Positions 16,524 to 24,195 of a DNA stretch of 35,955 nt are shown piece after piece. Position 1 is the first letter of the stretch; each line of letters starts with the position of its first letter. The notes under the pieces were generated by a model. That model saw nothing but the letters and a program-made list of their open reading frames with translations, did no database searches and was not told where the DNA came from. Origin of the DNA: an uncultured Oscillospiraceae bacterium (lineage in GTDB: Bacteria > Bacillota > Clostridia > Oscillospirales > Oscillospiraceae); NCBI GenBank assembly GCA_910588045.1, contig CAJUPS010000026.1, positions 1-35,955 of the forward strand, given 5' to 3'. The position numbers and the translations under genes were made by a program.

Positions 16524-16586
16524 TCAGGCCACAGGGGAGGCGGCCACACCGGCTATGCGTTGTATCAGAACTTTTTGTGTCAACAT
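16524..16586 (-). CDS. Possible 20-codon leader peptide upstream of the MATE gene
   Basis: A short frame begins with ATG 5 bases after GGAGG and encodes MLTQKVLIQRIAGVAASPVA, then TGA. Its second half contains GGCCGCCT, which can pair with AGGCGGCC just after the stop; further hairpins, including the palindrome GGAGGCGCCTCC, follow before the MATE gene. This layout is like drug-inducible leader peptides, where ribosome stalling alters a downstream structure. It could also be chance within the 3' region of the SLH gene. No similar peptide is recognised. Confidence 0.3.
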   Translation of the reverse strand: MLTQKVLIQRIAGVAASPVA

Positions 16587-16607
16587 GGTATCCTCCGCGT
16601 ATGTCGC

Positions 16608-19430
16608 TCAGGTCCCCGTGGTCCCGTTCACGTTGCCGGTCTGCACGTAATTCTGTACGCGCCAGATAATGGCGGCAAACTCACTGCGCTTGATGGCATA
16701 CGTGCCGTTGAAGACCAGCTGGCCCGCCTTGTTCGTGTCGCCGGTGATGACCCCGGCGCTGTACAGACTCATGACGTAGGGCGCGGCGGACACGGTGGGC
16801 TGCATATCGGTGAAGGGGGAGACGGTGACGGCGGAGGCGGACAGGTTCATGGCCCGGCTGGTGATGGCGGCGATGTCGTAGCGGTTCACCGTCCGGTCCA
16901 GATTCTCAATGAGGCCGTCCGGCAGCAGGTTGTCGGCCTTGGCCTGGGACAGGTAGCCGCTGGCCCAGTGGTCGCCGGTCTTGGCTAGGTTGGCGTACTT
17001 CGTGGGATTGGCCGCGGTCATGATCATCTTCAGCGCCTCGCCCAGCTTCACCGCGCCGCTGGGCTTGAAGGTGCCATCGGGGTATCCGCTCAGGACGCCG
17101 GTGGTGGTCAGGTCCGTGATATAGGTGTAGAACCACTCGCTCTTGGGCACATCGGAGAAGGTCTTGACAGGCAGCGTAGTGCCGGGGTTGGTGGGGTTCC
17201 CGGGATTGGTGCTCGTACCGGGATTGGTGGTTCCGGGATTGGAGGAGGACGTGACCGTGATCTGAACGACGCCGGAGGAGCGGTCCCCGCTGTTGTTGAT
17301 AGCGTCGAAGTTGATGGTCACAAGCCCCACGTAACCGGCGGCGGGGACAAAGGTGATGTTGTTCACCGAGTTGACCGTGGCAGTGGAGGCAACGCTGTAC
17401 CACTCGTCCGCGTTGGTGATGGGCGTGCCCGCGGAGACAGCCGTCCGGCCCCAGTAGAGAGTGCCATAGGCCGCGGAGGGCAGCGTGAATGTCACCATAT
17501 TCAGCTTGGCAGCGTTGGCGCCGGGCAGATTCTCAAAGTCGCCGGCGCGGAAGGTCACGCCGGAGGCGGCGCTGACATAGGGCACCCGGGAGGCGGGCGC
17601 GGAGGGAATATTGGTGGAGGAGTTGGTAAAGGTGATCTTACCGGCGTAGAGGGCCTTCCCCTGGGCGCTGCTGGCCACGTAGCGGATGGACTCGGAGGCG
17701 GCCGTACCGGGGACGTAGGACAGGCTGCTGATGGTCTCGCTCTGGGCGCCGTTATAGGAGAAGGGGCGGCCCTTGATGGCGGCCTCTGTCAGCCGTACGC
17801 CCTGCTTGTTGGCGGTACGCCCGGAGTACAGCGCGCCGCTGGCGGGCACGTCCAGGAACTGGACGTAGAAGCTGGCCCCCGTGCCGCCGGTGGCGGTCTG
17901 GTATGCCTTCTGGAAGGCGGCGGGGTCCAGGTCGGTGCCCGACGCGGAGACCGGCAGGGTGATGTCGGCGGAGTGGGTGTCGCTGCTGAAGAAGATGTAC
18001 ATGGTGCCCTCGCGGCGGCTGGTGTAGCCGCTGCCCCGGGTGCCGAAGGCGGTGAAGCTGATGGTGATATACCCGCTCTGGGTGACGCCGGGGAGGAAGG
18101 TGACCGAGTCGATGCCGTACTCATTCCGGCCCGGCTCCACATAGAACTGGTCGCTGGTCCGCACCCGGTCGCCGGAGAGGGCGGCGGAGGTATACCCGAT
18201 ATACAGCGAGCCATCTACCGACCGGGGCGTCTCATTGAAGCTGATGTAGTCCAGCATCCCCCTGGGGTTGACCTTCTCCCAGAACCGCTCGAAGTCCTCG
18301 GGGTCCAGGGTGACGGCCCCGTTCCGGGCGGCGATGTACAGGACGTCCATGTCGCCCACATACTGCTGTACCGTAATGGTCAGCATACCGGCGTAGCTCT
18401 TGTGAGCGGTGTCGTAGGCGGTGAAGCCGATGGTGAACTCCCCCGCCTGACCTGTGGCGAGGAAGCGCACGTCGTCCAGGCTGCTGCCCACACGGCTGAA
18501 GGAGTATTGGGTGGCGTTGCTGGTCACATCCAGGTCACCGACAGCGGTGCCGGACTTGCTGTTGACGTCAAAGGTCACGTAGCTGGGGTCGGCATTGCGG
18601 CCGCAGAAGGACTTTACCGCCGCATAAATCTGGCTGGACACGGGGTCGGCGGACCAGTAGTCCTCCTGGTCCAGGCGCAGCATGGTGTCCTCGGTGGTGA
18701 TGATGGCGCTGGCGGAGACCAGCTCCTCCACCTGGACGGTGATGGTGCAGGACTCGCTCACCGGCTGGCGGGACAGGGTGCCCTTGGGCACGGCCATGAC
18801 ATAGAGGGTGTAGTAGTACACGCCCTCCCGCCCGTAGACGGAGGCGGGCAGGGGGCACTCGGCCGAGGTGCTCACCTGGTTGCTCTGGTAGTACCAGGAG
18901 TAGCTCAGGTCGTAGTCCTTGGTAATGTCAGCGCTGCCCAGGAGCAGCTTGATCTCCCCGGCGGTGAGCTTGGCGCCGGTGTCGTTCAGGGCGATGTGGG
19001 CCGTGCGGTCGGGCAGGTTCATGGTGACCTTGCTGTAGTTGTAGGCCCCGCACTTCTCGCACACGCCGGTGGCGGAATAGCTGTGTGCCTCCCGCTCAAT
19101 CCGGAGACCGGCATTGTGGCTGACGGCGTAGTTGCAGGTGCCGGAGTGGGTGCCGTCGCCGTTGTCGGTGTAGATGCCCTCGTGGTTGGTGGCGTCCACG
19201 GGGAGCTTTTTCAGATCGCCCTTGTAGGTGCAGCCCGTAAGAGGGCAAGAATATTCCGCTACGCCCTCCTCGTGGCAGTTGGGTTTTTTGATAATGGTCT
19301 CGGTACAAGCCTGACCGGGATGGTAGGGGCACATTACCGTCTCCGCCAGAGCCACAGGGGCCAGCGTCAGCGTCAGAATCAGTGCCATCAGAGCGGCCAG
19401 GGGCCGCGTCAACAGGGTCTTCTTACTCAT
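16608..19430 (-). CDS. Secreted SLH-domain surface protein with internal repeats
   Basis: A 940-residue exported protein. A signal peptide spans residues 1-29 (basic start, leucine/alanine core, cleavage near ALA-E). Residues 33-130 form a Cys/His-rich region with CPYHPGQAC, NCHEEG, SCPLTGC and CEKCG, like zinc-ribbon modules of other surface proteins. Four loosely similar blocks follow at about 250-355, 374-480, 500-600 and 627-727, each with an acidic/aromatic start (for example LDPEDFERF, LDPAAFQKA, GDFENL), a LYxG/LYSG/LYWG element and a closing beta strand. A P/G/N/T linker lies at 730-755. Three SLH domains at about 757-815, 816-868 and 870-930 should bind pyruvylated cell-wall polymer. 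The ATG at 19430 follows AAAGGAGGAAG; the longer frame upstream lacks a ribosome site. Function beyond surface display is unknown. Confidence 0.87.
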   Translation of the reverse strand: MSKKTLLTRPLAALMALILTLTLAPVALAETVMCPYHPGQACTETIIKKPNCHEEGVAEYSCPLTGCTYKGDLKKLPVDATNHEGIYTDNGDGTHSGTCNYAVSHNAGLRIEREAHSYSATGVCEKCGAYNYSKVTMNLPDRTAHIALNDTGAKLTAGEIKLLLGSADITKDYDLSYSWYYQSNQVSTSAECPLPASVYGREGVYYYTLYVMAVPKGTLSRQPVSESCTITVQVEELVSASAIITTEDTMLRLDQEDYWSADPVSSQIYAAVKSFCGRNADPSYVTFDVNSKSGTAVGDLDVTSNATQYSFSRVGSSLDDVRFLATGQAGEFTIGFTAYDTAHKSYAGMLTITVQQYVGDMDVLYIAARNGAVTLDPEDFERFWEKVNPRGMLDYISFNETPRSVDGSLYIGYTSAALSGDRVRTSDQFYVEPGRNEYGIDSVTFLPGVTQSGYITISFTAFGTRGSGYTSRREGTMYIFFSSDTHSADITLPVSASGTDLDPAAFQKAYQTATGGTGASFYVQFLDVPASGALYSGRTANKQGVRLTEAAIKGRPFSYNGAQSETISSLSYVPGTAASESIRYVASSAQGKALYAGKITFTNSSTNIPSAPASRVPYVSAASGVTFRAGDFENLPGANAAKLNMVTFTLPSAAYGTLYWGRTAVSAGTPITNADEWYSVASTATVNSVNNITFVPAAGYVGLVTINFDAINNSGDRSSGVVQITVTSSSNPGTTNPGTSTNPGNPTNPGTTLPVKTFSDVPKSEWFYTYITDLTTTGVLSGYPDGTFKPSGAVKLGEALKMIMTAANPTKYANLAKTGDHWASGYLSQAKADNLLPDGLIENLDRTVNRYDIAAITSRAMNLSASAVTVSPFTDMQPTVSAAPYVMSLYSAGVITGDTNKAGQLVFNGTYAIKRSEFAAIIWRVQNYVQTGNVNGTTGT

Positions 19431-19494
19431 AGTATGTTGCTTCCTCCTTTGGAAATGTGCGGGACAGGCGGAGCCCGCCAAACGATGCAGCTCC

Positions 19495-19500
19495 ATTATA
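19495..19500 (-). promoter_or_regulatory. -10 box of the SLH-protein gene
   Basis: TATAAT on the reverse strand, about 65 bases before the start codon. No good -35 box sits at the usual distance. Confidence 0.5.
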
Positions 19501-19585
19501 CCACACCCTGTCCCCAAAAACTGTTACAATTTAGCTACAACCCTTAAATTTAATATAAGCGTAATATAACATATTTCAAAACCTA

Positions 19586-19614
19586 TTGCAATCCCGGAAA
19601 AAGTTGAGTATGAT
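19586..19614 (+). promoter_or_regulatory. Promoter of the AI-2E-family gene
   Basis: TTGCAA (19586-19591), a 17-bp spacer and TATGAT (19609-19614), ending 36 bases before the start codon. Confidence 0.75.
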
Positions 19615-19650
19615 GGAAACAAGAAATTTTCTGGAAAGGGCTGAGGCGTG

Positions 19651-20880
19651 ATGAAGAAGGACAATCACTATTTTGCCTGGGGGCTGACGGCGGTTTGCGT
19701 GGTGTGCGCAATTATGCTGATCTACGACCTGGTCTTCCGGGACAGCATCGTCATGGTCTACGCGGAGAAGCTGCTGGACATCCTCGCCCCTATCCTGTAT
19801 GGCTTCGCCATGGCCTACCTGTTCACGCCCATTGTCAACGCCATCGAGCGGGCCGTCTTCCGCCGGAAGCGGGGAGCGGCCCCGATCAAGGGCCTCCGGG
19901 CGCTCTCCATCGTGCTGACATGGGTGCTGGCGCTGACGCTGATGTACGGGCTGTTCAGCGTGCTGATCCCGGAGCTGGTGGCCAGCGTGCAGCAGCTGGC
20001 GGGCAACGCCCAGCGGTACTACAACACGGTCTATAGCTGGGTCATCCACCTGCTGGAGAACAACCCGGAGTTCGCCCTGCGGGCCAGCGAGATCATCAAT
20101 GAATATTACACCGACGCCCTCAACTGGGTGAACGTCAACCTGGCGCCCCAGCTCCAGGTGGCGGTCCAGGCTGTCACCGGCGGCGTGGTGGGCGTGTTCG
20201 TGTTCTTCAAGAACCTGCTGCTGGGCGCGGTGGTATCGGTGTACCTGCTGGCCTCCAAGGAGAACTTTGCCGCCATAGGCTGTAAGCTGTGCTATACCCT
20301 GATGCCCGAGGACTGGGCGGCCTGGTTTATCCGGGGCACCAAGGCCACGGACCGCATCTTCTCCGGTTTTGTCCGAGGCAAGCTGCTGGACTCCCTGATC
20401 ATCGGCATCCTGTGCTTCTTCTTCTCCAGTCTCTTCAAGTTCCCCTATGCCCCGCTGGTCAGCGTGGTGGTGGGGGTCACCAACATCATCCCCTTCTTCG
20501 GTCCCTTCCTGGGGGCCATCCCCAGCGCCTTCCTGATTCTGTTGGACAGCCCCATCAAGTGCCTGTACTTCATCCTCTTTATCCTGGCCCTCCAGCAGTT
20601 TGACGGCAACATTCTGGGTCCCCGCATCCTGGGGGACAGCACGGGGATCTCCGGATTCTGGGTCATCGTGGCCATCCTGGTGGGCGGGGGCCTCTGGGGG
20701 GTGGCGGGCATGTTCCTGGGGGTGCCCATCTGCGCCTGTATCTATGCGGGTGTGCGCGCTTTCTCGGCCTACCGGCTGAAGAAGAAGGGACTGCCCGTAC
20801 CGGCCTCCAGCTACGCCTCCCATCGCCCGGTCTGGCCGGAAGAGCCGGAGCCCCCGGCGGAGGACCATCCCCAGCAGTAA
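19651..20880 (+). CDS. AI-2E-family transporter (YdiK/PerM-type membrane protein)
   Basis: A 409-residue inner-membrane protein of about eight helices. Family features are the N-terminal pair of helices followed by PILYGFAMAYLFTPIVNAIE, a large amphipathic central segment (about 100-165) and the conserved C-terminal block GVTNIIPFFGPFLGAIPS, then QQFDGNILGPRILG and a last helix pair ending LGVPICACIYA. Members have been tied to AI-2 export or Na+/H+ exchange, but most have no proven substrate. The tail is polar and proline-rich. ATG 19651 is chosen over an adjacent GTG. A palindromic element begins at the base after the stop codon. Confidence 0.92.
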   Translation: MKKDNHYFAWGLTAVCVVCAIMLIYDLVFRDSIVMVYAEKLLDILAPILYGFAMAYLFTPIVNAIERAVFRRKRGAAPIKGLRALSIVLTWVLALTLMYGLFSVLIPELVASVQQLAGNAQRYYNTVYSWVIHLLENNPEFALRASEIINEYYTDALNWVNVNLAPQLQVAVQAVTGGVVGVFVFFKNLLLGAVVSVYLLASKENFAAIGCKLCYTLMPEDWAAWFIRGTKATDRIFSGFVRGKLLDSLIIGILCFFFSSLFKFPYAPLVSVVVGVTNIIPFFGPFLGAIPSAFLILLDSPIKCLYFILFILALQQFDGNILGPRILGDSTGISGFWVIVAILVGGGLWGVAGMFLGVPICACIYAGVRAFSAYRLKKKGLPVPASSYASHRPVWPEEPEPPAEDHPQQ

Positions 20881-21041
20881 GAAGCTGTATTCATAACCGG
20901 GGAATGCCGGATGGACGAGGTTTTTTCTCGTCAGACAAGGAGATTTTCCGCAGCAATCCTGACGGATTGCAAGGGAAAGCGACGCGGTATGGCGGGAAAA
21001 AGACCGGCCATACGGTGTTCAACGGTTGTGAATACAGCTTC
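20881..21041. repeat. 161-bp palindromic cloverleaf-like element
   Basis: The outer arms, 20881-20899 and 21023-21041, are complementary over 19 bases with one G-U-type mismatch (GAAGCTGTATTCATAACCG against its near complement), and weaker pairing extends about 20 bases further in. Inside are three hairpins: ACGAG/CTCGT, GCAATCC/GGATTGC (extended by TTTCC/GGGAAA) and GTATGGC/GCCATAC. It starts directly after the AI-2E stop codon. It could be a miniature inverted-repeat element, a structured RNA or a complex terminator. No coding frame is credible here. Confidence 0.6.
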
Positions 21042-21058
21042 TAAACCCGTGTTCAGAA

Positions 21059-21085
21059 GGGGGAGCGGCGGCAGGCCGCTCCCCC
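21059..21085. terminator. GC-rich hairpin, possible terminator
   Basis: An 11-bp perfect stem (GGGGGAGCGGC and complement) with a GGCAG loop. There is no good T run on the plus strand, so termination is uncertain. It separates the palindromic element from the next promoter. Confidence 0.5.
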
Positions 21086-21130
21086 TCCGTATGACGCAGA
21101 AATTTTCCGGTGATTTCTTCCATCCTTGGA

Positions 21131-21159
21131 TTGATTCTCCCGTATTTCCATGCTATAAT
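21131..21159 (+). promoter_or_regulatory. Promoter of the PAS protein / diguanylate cyclase pair
   Basis: TTGATT (21131-21136), a 17-bp spacer and TATAAT (21154-21159). It gives a leader of about 65 bases before the TTG start at 21231. Confidence 0.82.
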
Positions 21160-21230
21160 AATAGAGAATGGATTTACGCTGTCGGCCAGGGAGCGCTTTC
21201 CCCCGCCGCCGTGCCGCAGGAGGGAAAATA

Positions 21231-23165
21231 TTGGAAATTAAAGATTACGAGGAAATTCTTAATGCCATACCGGACACCGGCATCTACGTGATCCGGGAGG
21301 ACGACCGGAGCCTCCTCTACTACAATAAACGGGCGGAGGAGGTATCCCGGGGGGCGCGGTTGGGCGTGCCCTGCCACCAGGTCTGGACGGGGGCTTGCAG
21401 CAGCTGCCCGCTGCTGACCATTGGGGAGCGCACGGAGAACCGCACCGTCAGCTATAACGACCTCTACGGCGGGATCGTGGACGTTACAGCGACCCGAACC
21501 AGGTGGGAGAACCATATCCCGGCCTTCGTGATCACGGTGGCCCCTAGGGCAGAAACCGCAGGGTACGCCTACCGCAAGATGCTCCTCGTGGACCTGGAGG
21601 AGGACCGCTGCGAGGTGCTCAAGTCCGACCCGGAGGGGTGGCAGCCCGGGGAGGGAGCCCTGTCCGGACAGCTGGAGCGCTTTGCCCACAGCGGCGAGGT
21701 CCACCCGGAGGATGAGGACCGCCTGGCCGCCTTTTTCCGGCTGGACCGACTGCGCACCGTCTCCCGGCAGGATGCACTGACCCTGCTCTACCGCCGCCGG
21801 GTGGCGGAGGGCTGGCGCTGGAACCTGATGGAGGTCATCCCGGACCAGGCCGGGGGCAAGACGGTCATCCTGTGCGTGAAGGATGTCCACGACGTGCTGC
21901 GGGAGGGCCTGGAGCGGGAGGAGCACAGCCTGCGAAGCAGGGAGCTGGTGCGCGGCCTCAGCAAGCAAAATTCCAGCATCTATACGATCAACCTGACCAC
22001 CGGCGGCGCGGAGCCCGTCCGCGTGGATGGGCAGATGTGCAGCGATGTGTGCCCTATAGAGTCCCCCTGGGAGGAGCTGATGCGGTCCCACATCACAGCC
22101 CGTCTTCACAGGGCGTATCTGGAGGACTTTGACCGCCGGTTCTCCCTGGAGGGTCTGCGGCGGGCTGCGGCGGAGGGGCGGCAGAAGGTCGCGCTGCTCT
22201 GCCAGTGGCGCAGTGGGGAGACCTACCGCTATATCTCTATAACGGCCCATTTCGGGAGCCGGGAGGGCGGCTATGTCGTCCTGTCCCTCCAGGATATAGA
22301 TGGCCGGGTGCGCCGGGAGCTGGCACACACCAAGCGGGATATGCAGATGGCGGCGATCCTGAAGTGCCGGTATCAGATGATGACGACCGTGTATCTGGAG
22401 AGCGGCCTGTGCGAGCGGGTGGACCTGACCCGCCCCGCCGGACCGGAGAACGCGCTGACGGGCGACTATGACCAGTACATACAGCGGGCCGCGGCGGGCC
22501 ACGTCCACCCCGAGGACGCGGAGCGGTTCCGCTCGATGCTGTCCCTGGAGCACTTGCGGGAGATAGCAGAGTGCGTCAGGGACCACGGCGAGGAGGTCTG
22601 CCAGTACCGCTTGAAGGGCGAGACAGAGCGCTGGGTGGAGATGCACGTGTACTACAGCCGCCAGGAGGGAGAGGTGACGGTCAACCTCCTGGGCCAGGAC
22701 ATCACCGAGGAGAAGAAGGAGGAGGACGCCAGGCTTCAGTCCCTGGAGGACCAGGCGTATATGATCACCAGCCTGAGCAGTATGTTCTTCTCCACCTACT
22801 ACATGGACGTGGATCGGGACACCTTCCGCGCCGTGACCCAGCAGCGCCGGGTGGGGGAGCTCCTGGGGGACGAGGTCAACTGCACCGCCGCTTTGGAGCT
22901 CTATGCCAACTACTTCATTCATCCGGAGGACCGGGAAAAATATCTGTCCATTATGAACATGTCCTACCTGCGGGAGAACCTGCGCTGGTGGAAGCCCTAT
23001 CTGACGGTGGATTACCGCCGGATGCAGGAGGGCGACAAGCCGGACAGCTGGGTGCGGGCCACGGCCATTATGGCCCGCTCGGGATCGGACGACATGCCCA
23101 AGACCGTGGTGTATGTAGCGCGGGACATCACAGAGGACCAGCTGGAAGAGACCCACGGAATTTGA
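21231..23165 (+). CDS. Multi-PAS sensory protein without an output domain
   Basis: A 644-residue cytoplasmic protein. An N-terminal PAS-like domain (5-105) carries Cys48, Cys56 and Cys59 in CHQVWTGACSSCPLL, a pattern also seen in other PAS domains and possibly redox- or metal-active. Four related modules follow at about 113-222, 247-358, 379-492 and 512-634. Three are marked by HPED followed by an R/K-rich helix (158, 427, 564) and the remaining one by YLEDFDRR (296). Modules end in LCVKDVH, LSLQDID, LLGQDIT and YVARDIT, typical PAS endings. No kinase, GGDEF, EAL or DNA-binding domain follows. The start is the TTG at 21231, 7 bases after AGGAGG; an ATG 21 codons upstream gives an Arg/Pro-rich extension and lies too close to the promoter. 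The REC-GGDEF gene 49 bases downstream is the likely partner. Confidence 0.82.
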   Translation: MEIKDYEEILNAIPDTGIYVIREDDRSLLYYNKRAEEVSRGARLGVPCHQVWTGACSSCPLLTIGERTENRTVSYNDLYGGIVDVTATRTRWENHIPAFVITVAPRAETAGYAYRKMLLVDLEEDRCEVLKSDPEGWQPGEGALSGQLERFAHSGEVHPEDEDRLAAFFRLDRLRTVSRQDALTLLYRRRVAEGWRWNLMEVIPDQAGGKTVILCVKDVHDVLREGLEREEHSLRSRELVRGLSKQNSSIYTINLTTGGAEPVRVDGQMCSDVCPIESPWEELMRSHITARLHRAYLEDFDRRFSLEGLRRAAAEGRQKVALLCQWRSGETYRYISITAHFGSREGGYVVLSLQDIDGRVRRELAHTKRDMQMAAILKCRYQMMTTVYLESGLCERVDLTRPAGPENALTGDYDQYIQRAAAGHVHPEDAERFRSMLSLEHLREIAECVRDHGEEVCQYRLKGETERWVEMHVYYSRQEGEVTVNLLGQDITEEKKEEDARLQSLEDQAYMITSLSSMFFSTYYMDVDRDTFRAVTQQRRVGELLGDEVNCTAALELYANYFIHPEDREKYLSIMNMSYLRENLRWWKPYLTVDYRRMQEGDKPDSWVRATAIMARSGSDDMPKTVVYVARDITEDQLEETHGI

Positions 23166-23214
23166 GAATACGCCCGGCTTTCGGGTGGTGTCTGCGAAAG
23201 GATGAGAGGAAAAT

Positions 23215-24147
23215 ATGGATAAAATACTGGTGATCGACGACAGCGCCGTTCAGGCCGAGTTTCTGTCTTCTGTTTTGAAGCACGACTATGACATCACCGT
23301 CTGCCAGACGGCTGTGGAGGGACTCCGGGCCGCGAAGGACGGGGGCTTTTCCCTGATCCTGCTGGATGTCATTATGCCGGACATGGACGGCTTCACCATG
23401 CTCAAGGAGCTGAAGTCCACGGAGCTGACCAAGCACATCCCCGTGATACTGCTCACCAGCCTGGCCGATGAGCAGTATGAGGAGAAGGGGCTTCTCATGG
23501 GCGCGGTGGACTATGTGGCCAAGCCCTTCAGTCCCGTGATCATCAAGGCCCGGGTCAACACGCAGATCCAGCTGTACCACTACCAGACGGAGTTCAGGCA
23601 GCAGGCGATGATCGACGGCCTGACCGGGATTGCCAACCGGCGCTGCTACGAGGGGGCCAGCATCACCAAGTGGCGGGAGGCCGTCCGCTTCGGTCTGCCT
23701 TTCTCGGTGTGCATGTTCGATATTGACAAGTTCAAGCTGTATAACGACACCTTTGGCCACCCGGCGGGGGATCAGGTCATCGCCAATGTGGCCAAGACGG
23801 TATCCTCTTACCTCCAGCGTTCCACGGACCTCTTTGCCCGGTACGGCGGCGAGGAGTTCGTGGCGGTGTTCGTGGGCAACGACGGGGAGTCCGCCTTTTC
23901 CTTCATGAAGACCATCCGGCAGGCGGTGGAGGACCTGCATATTCCCCACAACTCACCGGCAAGCCCCTGGGTCACGGTGAGCGTCGGCGGCATTACGCTC
24001 GTGCCGAAGGCGGGGGACGACTACAACACCTACCTAAAGCTGGCGGACGCCATGCTCTACGACGCAAAACGCTTTGGACGCAACCAGGTGGTGTGGTCCA
24101 ACGCCGGGAAGGAGCAGTGGCGGGAGAAACCGGGAGAATCGAAATAG
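23215..24147 (+). CDS. Response regulator with diguanylate cyclase (REC-GGDEF)
   Basis: A 310-residue protein that should make cyclic di-GMP from two GTP. The receiver domain (1-120) has Asp8/Asp9, phospho-acceptor Asp51, Thr81 and Lys103. The GGDEF domain (about 130-295) has FDIDKFKLYND near 168-178 and the active-site GGEEF at 211-215. RSTD at 202-205, five residues ahead, is an intact inhibitory site, so product feedback is expected. The architecture matches WspR/PleD-type cyclases activated by phosphorylation-driven dimerisation. The ATG follows GAGAGGAA. It is probably co-transcribed with the multi-PAS protein; no histidine kinase is adjacent, so the phosphate donor is elsewhere. Confidence 0.94.
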   Translation: MDKILVIDDSAVQAEFLSSVLKHDYDITVCQTAVEGLRAAKDGGFSLILLDVIMPDMDGFTMLKELKSTELTKHIPVILLTSLADEQYEEKGLLMGAVDYVAKPFSPVIIKARVNTQIQLYHYQTEFRQQAMIDGLTGIANRRCYEGASITKWREAVRFGLPFSVCMFDIDKFKLYNDTFGHPAGDQVIANVAKTVSSYLQRSTDLFARYGGEEFVAVFVGNDGESAFSFMKTIRQAVEDLHIPHNSPASPWVTVSVGGITLVPKAGDDYNTYLKLADAMLYDAKRFGRNQVVWSNAGKEQWREKPGESK

Positions 24148-24154
24148 CGGACAG

Positions 24155-24183
24155 CGCGCCGGGAAGCATCGCTTCCCGGCGCG
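24155..24183. terminator. Hairpin between convergent genes
   Basis: A 13-bp perfect stem (CGCGCCGGGAAGC and complement) with an ATC loop, 8 bases after the GGDEF gene stop and before the convergent transglutaminase-like gene stop. The T run is poor. Confidence 0.65.
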
Positions 24184-24195
24184 TTACTGTCTCTG

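Noticed and set aside
16440..16560. Known riboswitch ahead of the MATE gene
   Set aside because: The hairpins there do not match the guanidine, c-di-GMP, preQ1, THF or fluoride riboswitch patterns that I could compare by eye.
17973..19547. Plus-strand 524-codon frame opposite the SLH gene
   Set aside because: Gly/Val/Ala/His-rich low-complexity translation with no motif, fully antisense to a protein with a signal peptide and SLH domains.
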